Source of the DNA: Nitrococcus sp.
Lineage (GTDB): Bacteria; Pseudomonadota; Gammaproteobacteria; Nitrococcales; Nitrococcaceae
Direction of reading: 5' to 3'
Assembly (NCBI GenBank): GCA_030452365.1
Contig: JAKDMK010000055.1
Span: 1-9,835 of the forward strand
DNA length: 9,835 nucleotides
A program made the position numbers and the translations under genes. Positions 6,482 to 9,835 of the stretch are shown here, piece after piece. The notes beneath the pieces are model-generated. The model was not told the DNA's origin. It did no database searches and saw nothing but the letters and a program-made list of their open reading frames with translations. Positions within the stretch are counted from its first letter, which is position 1. Each line of letters starts with the position of its first letter.

Positions 6482-6502
6482 TATCCGGCTTGCGCCGGGA
6501 TA
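6482..6502 (-). terminator. Hairpin with GCAA tetraloop downstream of kpsS; possible terminator or dispersed repeat
   Basis: On the minus strand the sequence reads TATCCCGGC-GCAA-GCCGGATA: a stem of 8 bp with one bulged base, capped by a GNRA-type GCAA loop. It lies about 32 nt after the kpsS stop and is followed by a moderately T-rich stretch (CCATCTTGTTGTT), not a clean T-run. It could end or attenuate kpsCS transcription before the 112-aa gene. With its surroundings it also resembles the 'CCCGCnnnnGCGGG' dispersed hairpins common in beta- and gammaproteobacteria. Confidence 0.45.
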
Positions 6503-6534
6503 GCGACGCGCAGCAAGGTTTCCGGAAGTCCCCA

Positions 6535-7935
6535 TTAGCAAGCGCCCTGGAACGATTGCGAAACCGGCTCTTCCGCCTCCCGCACGCTGCTCCAATCGAC
6601 ATTCGGTTTCGCGCTGCCAGCGCACAGTCTCGCGGCCGCGGAAGCCGGCGGAGATACGGCGTTGGTGCCTACAGCGACCTCCTCGCCTACCCGCGCGGCA
6701 ATCGGCAGCACGCCCGCCCGCGCCGGATCGCTCGCAGCGGAGAGGCTACCCAACGGCCACTCGATCCCGGTCGAGCCTCGGTCAGCCCGTACGCGCCGGT
6801 AGAAACTACCGTTGCCGAGCACGTTGGCAACCAGGTGCTTGCGGAAGCGCCTGTACAGCCGATGGTCCACCTCACCCGGCGCCTGCCAAAAGGCATCCAG
6901 CGGCTTCTCGCAGGTCAGCCCAGGTATGTCGTAGACCGCATATCCCATCACCTTCACCGGCGTCCGGTGATAAACCGAGGACAAGCCAACGGTGCTGTTG
7001 ATCGTGACCGTGCCGCGCGCACCGTGCAGTAGCATGGGCAGATGCCCCTCGTGCAGGTAGTGCACGCGCCCGCGCACCCGATAGCGCGCCGCCAGACGCG
7101 CGATCAGCCTGCCGTAGTCATGATAGGCGCGCTCCATGGGATGTTGTCTGAAAACCAGCTCGGTATCCGCCGGCGCGTGCGCCGCAAATGAGCCGATGAC
7201 CTCGGCGATGAAGTCCTCGATCGAGGCATAGCGGGAATGGTGCGTGACCTGGGCGTCGCAGTGCACCTGCAAGGGAACCAGATAATACCCGCTGTGCTGC
7301 TGCTTAGACAAACGCCGAGCAAGCGGATAGTCAGCACACAAGTAGTACAGCTTTCGCAGTCCTGAGCGCACCCAGCGCAGCCCCTCGCTAAAAGGATTGA
7401 GCGGACGATGATGCTCATAATGCGGAAATGCTCCGCGCAGCCACCATGCAGCCAGATAGTAGCGCACGGCATATCCCACGATGCGCCAGAAAACGCCTCC
7501 AGCCGGCTGCGGGACATCCTGCTTCACCGGTCCCGGGGTGACGTAGTCACCAGGCTCGCGTGATAATGCTGAATGAGCGTTAACTCCGCCGGGCTCTAAG
7601 GTAACGTAATCCGGACGAACATAGCCTTCCTCAAACACGAATACCGCCACACCCAGCTCGCGCGCGACTTTGATCGCCCGCCGGTGGTAGGGCCGACAAT
7701 CACCGAACAGGAAGATCCTATCGATCTCGTGCCGCGCTATGAATGCCCGCAAGAATGCCGGCCACCCGAGCAGGTCGCGACGGTACCGATAGGCACTGGT
7801 TTGCGTGTAGCAGACCTCGTCGCCGCCATTGAAATGAATCTTGAAGACTTCATGGCCTTCCGATTTCAGCTCCTCTGCGAGCAAGCTGAAGAAAGGCCCC
7901 ACGGGTCCCTGTAGCAGCAGCACCCTGCCCGGCAT
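6535..7935 (-). CDS. kpsS: KpsS, capsule lipid-linker Kdo transferase (first Kdo)
   Basis: KpsS adds the first beta-Kdo to the phosphatidylglycerol-type anchor of ABC-transporter-dependent (group 2-like) capsules, at the cytoplasmic face of the inner membrane. The N-terminus VLLLQGPVGPFF (5-16) followed by FNGGD (35-39), then FGDCRPYHRRA, FEEGYVRPDYVTLEPGGVNAHS, RQHPMERAYHDYG, VTINSTVGLSSVYH and KVMGYAVYDIPGLT, is the KpsS pattern throughout. The ATG at 7935 is fixed by these residues and has a GGGGG stretch upstream as a weak ribosome site. The start lies 86 nt inside kpsC in another frame. At 466 residues it is longer than the usual ~390: the conserved part ends near residue 382 (GSFYRRV), and the remaining ~84 residues are an Ala/Pro/Ser-rich tail with no motif I know. 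Confidence 0.92.
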   Translation of the reverse strand: MPGRVLLLQGPVGPFFSLLAEELKSEGHEVFKIHFNGGDEVCYTQTSAYRYRRDLLGWPAFLRAFIARHEIDRIFLFGDCRPYHRRAIKVARELGVAVFVFEEGYVRPDYVTLEPGGVNAHSALSREPGDYVTPGPVKQDVPQPAGGVFWRIVGYAVRYYLAAWWLRGAFPHYEHHRPLNPFSEGLRWVRSGLRKLYYLCADYPLARRLSKQQHSGYYLVPLQVHCDAQVTHHSRYASIEDFIAEVIGSFAAHAPADTELVFRQHPMERAYHDYGRLIARLAARYRVRGRVHYLHEGHLPMLLHGARGTVTINSTVGLSSVYHRTPVKVMGYAVYDIPGLTCEKPLDAFWQAPGEVDHRLYRRFRKHLVANVLGNGSFYRRVRADRGSTGIEWPLGSLSAASDPARAGVLPIAARVGEEVAVGTNAVSPPASAAARLCAGSAKPNVDWSSVREAEEPVSQSFQGAC

Positions 7936-9835
7936 AATTTACCCCCACAAACAAACGTCGCAACTTGCGCAGCGGCCGCATCGGCCAAGGCTGGTTCAGC
8001 CGCCGCGCCGCACTCGCGTTATTCAAAGCCGCCGCCAGCCGCTCCAGGGCGATCTCAGGCGTGGTGAACGTATTGGTAATCGGGTCGATGTAACGCGGAT
8101 ATATAATCAACGCTCCGGCAACGAGCTCATCGACTGACAAGCGCCGATGGCCCTGCCGTCTCGCCAACGAAAACACGTCCTCGGTCAACCCCCAGCCTGA
8201 ATAGAACGGTCGGCCATAGGTGACCACGCGCTTCCCCCGCAGCAACGCCTCGAAGCCCACCAGCGAGGTGAGCGTGTGCACCTCATCTGCGGCCGCAAGA
8301 CAGCTCGCGAGCGATACATCCGCTACCAGCTCGTCCCAGAGCCGTTCACCGGGCGCCGGTACCACGCGCCCTTTGCGATTGCCACTGACGACGTCCGGAT
8401 GCGGCTTATAGAGGATGTATGCATCCGGTCGCGCCGCGCGCACCGCCTCCAGCAGTCGCCGGTTGGTCCGCGGCCCCGGGCAGCCGAGCCGCACCGAGCT
8501 ATCGTCCTCGACCTGCCCAGGCACCAGTACCACCGCTTTCCCTTCTTTCAGCGGTAAAGACAAAGCGCTCTGGCCGGGGAAGTTGTACTTGCTGATTCCA
8601 AGCTCGATCAGCCGCTCGCGCAGCGCCCGCGCCCGCCGGCGCAAGTCCTCCCCGAGCTCGGCTGTCGCTAGAATGTGCTCCAGATCGCTCGCACCAGTCG
8701 GGTCGTAGTAAATGCCGCTGCGGTCGAACACCAGCGACAATGGCGCAGTCATATCGGACCCCAGTCCGTGCGAGCGGATAAAACCATCCTCCATACGCTC
8801 TATTGGCACCGCGGCGTCCATGGCGAGCGCGCGCATGCCATCCTGCTCCCGGTGTCCCCAGACAACGAGGCGGCAGTCGGGGCCGAAGCCGCGCCTGCGC
8901 GCCTGGGTCGCCGAGCGCACGAAATGGATCTCATTTCCCGGGCCCGCAAGAAAGCTGCGGACAAACGATCGCTTCCAACGCCGGAAGCCAACACAGAACA
9001 GCCGCCCGGAATTGCGCGCAAACCAGTGCCTTTGCAGTGCCAGGTAATCGATCACTGTTTCGGCGCCACAACGCTCGCCGGTGACGGGGTCCAGATAACG
9101 TGGATAGAGCAGATAGGCAGCGGCGAACAGCTCCGCGACCGAACGCGCGCGCCGCGCGTGCGCAGTGGGCGCGCGGTCGTCGGTCAGCCCCCAGCCGGAG
9201 TAGAATGGAACGCCGAAGACCGTCACCGGCTTGCCGGCAACCACGGCCTCCAGCCCGAGCTGCGAAGTCACTGTATAGGCGCGATCAACCTGATCGAGCA
9301 GCGAGCGAGCGCTCATATCCTGCCGCAGCAAGGTCACCCGCGGATGATCCGGTACATCGCCCAGGTAGCCGCGCCGCTTGCCGGCGAGCACATCCGGATG
9401 GGTCTTGAGCAGAATTTCGGCCTGCGGATTCTCGTGGATCGCCGCCTCAAGCATCTGCGAAAAGGCGGCGGCGTCTGCTTGCCCGCTCGTTATTGACCGA
9501 TCACCAGCGGTCTGATCCACGACCAGCACCCGCTCCGGTAGCGAGGTTCTACCGAGTCGCTCGGGCGCATCCGGCGCGTGGTTGTACTTGGAGAGCTTCG
9601 CCTCAGCGATGCGGTGCATGCAGTGGACGGCCCGTTCCAGCAACCGCGAATCCTGCAACGGATCAGAATGACCTGGAGGCGGCCCGTTGAGAAGCTCAGT
9701 AAGGCGCGAGGGTTGCGTCGTGTCGTAATAGATCCCAACATCATCGACGATTAGAGACAGGGGCGGGGGGCCTTTTACTGCCAGGCCGAGCGAGAGCAGA
9801 AAGCCAGCTTCCAGCCTCAGCCGCGGCATCCAATG
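7850..9835 (-). CDS. kpsC: KpsC, dual-module beta-Kdo transferase for the capsule poly-Kdo linker (5' end cut by window)
   Basis: KpsC extends the KpsS product with Kdo in alternating linkages, making the poly-Kdo linker on which the capsule is built. Two related glycosyltransferase modules (GT99 then GT107) are visible. Module 1 has PPLSLIVDDVGIYYD, DQTAGDRS (its second Asp aligns with the catalytic Asp of module 1 in E. coli KpsC as I recall it), KTHPDV and PFYSGWGLTDD. Module 2 has MEDGFIRSHGLGSD, PGQVEDDSSV, YKPHPDV and PFYSGWGLTED. The frame is open to the right edge, so the ATG at 9829 is probably internal and about 60 N-terminal residues are missing. In module 1 the usual EDGF[LV]RS reads EAGFLLS. 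The C-terminus runs 86 nt into kpsS, adding about 25 residues beyond the typical end. kpsC precedes kpsS, as is common. Confidence 0.93.
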   Translation of the reverse strand, partial: HWMPRLRLEAGFLLSLGLAVKGPPPLSLIVDDVGIYYDTTQPSRLTELLNGPPPGHSDPLQDSRLLERAVHCMHRIAEAKLSKYNHAPDAPERLGRTSLPERVLVVDQTAGDRSITSGQADAAAFSQMLEAAIHENPQAEILLKTHPDVLAGKRRGYLGDVPDHPRVTLLRQDMSARSLLDQVDRAYTVTSQLGLEAVVAGKPVTVFGVPFYSGWGLTDDRAPTAHARRARSVAELFAAAYLLYPRYLDPVTGERCGAETVIDYLALQRHWFARNSGRLFCVGFRRWKRSFVRSFLAGPGNEIHFVRSATQARRRGFGPDCRLVVWGHREQDGMRALAMDAAVPIERMEDGFIRSHGLGSDMTAPLSLVFDRSGIYYDPTGASDLEHILATAELGEDLRRRARALRERLIELGISKYNFPGQSALSLPLKEGKAVVLVPGQVEDDSSVRLGCPGPRTNRRLLEAVRAARPDAYILYKPHPDVVSGNRKGRVVPAPGERLWDELVADVSLASCLAAADEVHTLTSLVGFEALLRGKRVVTYGRPFYSGWGLTEDVFSLARRQGHRRLSVDELVAGALIIYPRYIDPITNTFTTPEIALERLAAALNNASAARRLNQPWPMRPLRKLRRLFVGVNYAGQGAAATGTRGAFLQLARRGAEIGRP

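Noticed and set aside
6490..7032. 180-codon plus-strand frame opposite the kpsS 3' end
   Set aside because: It is Arg-rich with no family resemblance and mirrors the GC-rich kpsS coding frame.
8675..9496. 273-codon plus-strand frame opposite kpsC
   Set aside because: It is antisense to clearly conserved KpsC sequence; the peptide is Arg/His/Ala-rich with no recognisable motif, as expected of a shadow frame in GC-rich DNA.
1..9835. CRISPR arrays, tRNA/rRNA genes, complete insertion sequences, toxin-antitoxin pairs
   Set aside because: I looked for spaced repeats, cloverleaf-like segments, transposase motifs and paired small genes, and saw none.

Overview
The window is typical gammaproteobacterial chromosome. 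Its left two thirds hold the conserved lptA-lptB-rpoN-hpf-ptsN-hprK-rapZ-ptsH cluster. The presence of an hprK gene between ptsN and rapZ points to a Chromatiales/Xanthomonadales-like (or betaproteobacteria-adjacent) lineage rather than an enteric or Pseudomonas-like one. The DNA is GC-rich, and coding frames favour G/C in third positions.

Layout: (1) 1-1233, end of lptA and all of lptB (LPS export), joined by a 4-nt ATGA overlap. (2) 1234-1376, an intergenic stretch with a tandem 9-mer repeat and a strong hairpin. (3) 1377-3769, rpoN (sigma-54), hpf (ribosome hibernation) and ptsN (EIIA-Ntr). (4) 3766-5643, a possible small ORF, then a divergent hprK and rapZ, again with an ATGA junction. 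(5) 5644-5735, a short spacer with a TA-flanked inverted repeat. (6) 5736-6023, ptsH (HPr). (7) 6048-9835, all on the minus strand and convergent with ptsH: a 112-aa small protein with a ribbon-helix-helix-like core, kpsS, and kpsC, which is cut by the right window edge.

How the genes work together: LptA and LptB belong to the LPS bridge/ABC exporter. RpoN, EIIA-Ntr, HPr, HprK and RapZ form the nitrogen-PTS/sigma-54 regulatory block, with RapZ usually tied to amino-sugar (GlmS) control. KpsS and KpsC start ABC-transporter-dependent capsules by building a poly-beta-Kdo linker on a lipid anchor. The shared theme is envelope assembly, although the kps genes are transcribed in the opposite direction and probably form a separate module docked beside the core cluster.

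I see no convincing evidence for a wholly new system. The points most worth a second look are: an HprK that keeps Walker A and the Asp pair but appears to have lost several other family active-site motifs; a probable small element and vestigial start codon where a mannose-type EIIA gene commonly sits; the RHH-like small protein beside the capsule genes; and changed residues in the first glycosyltransferase module of KpsC.
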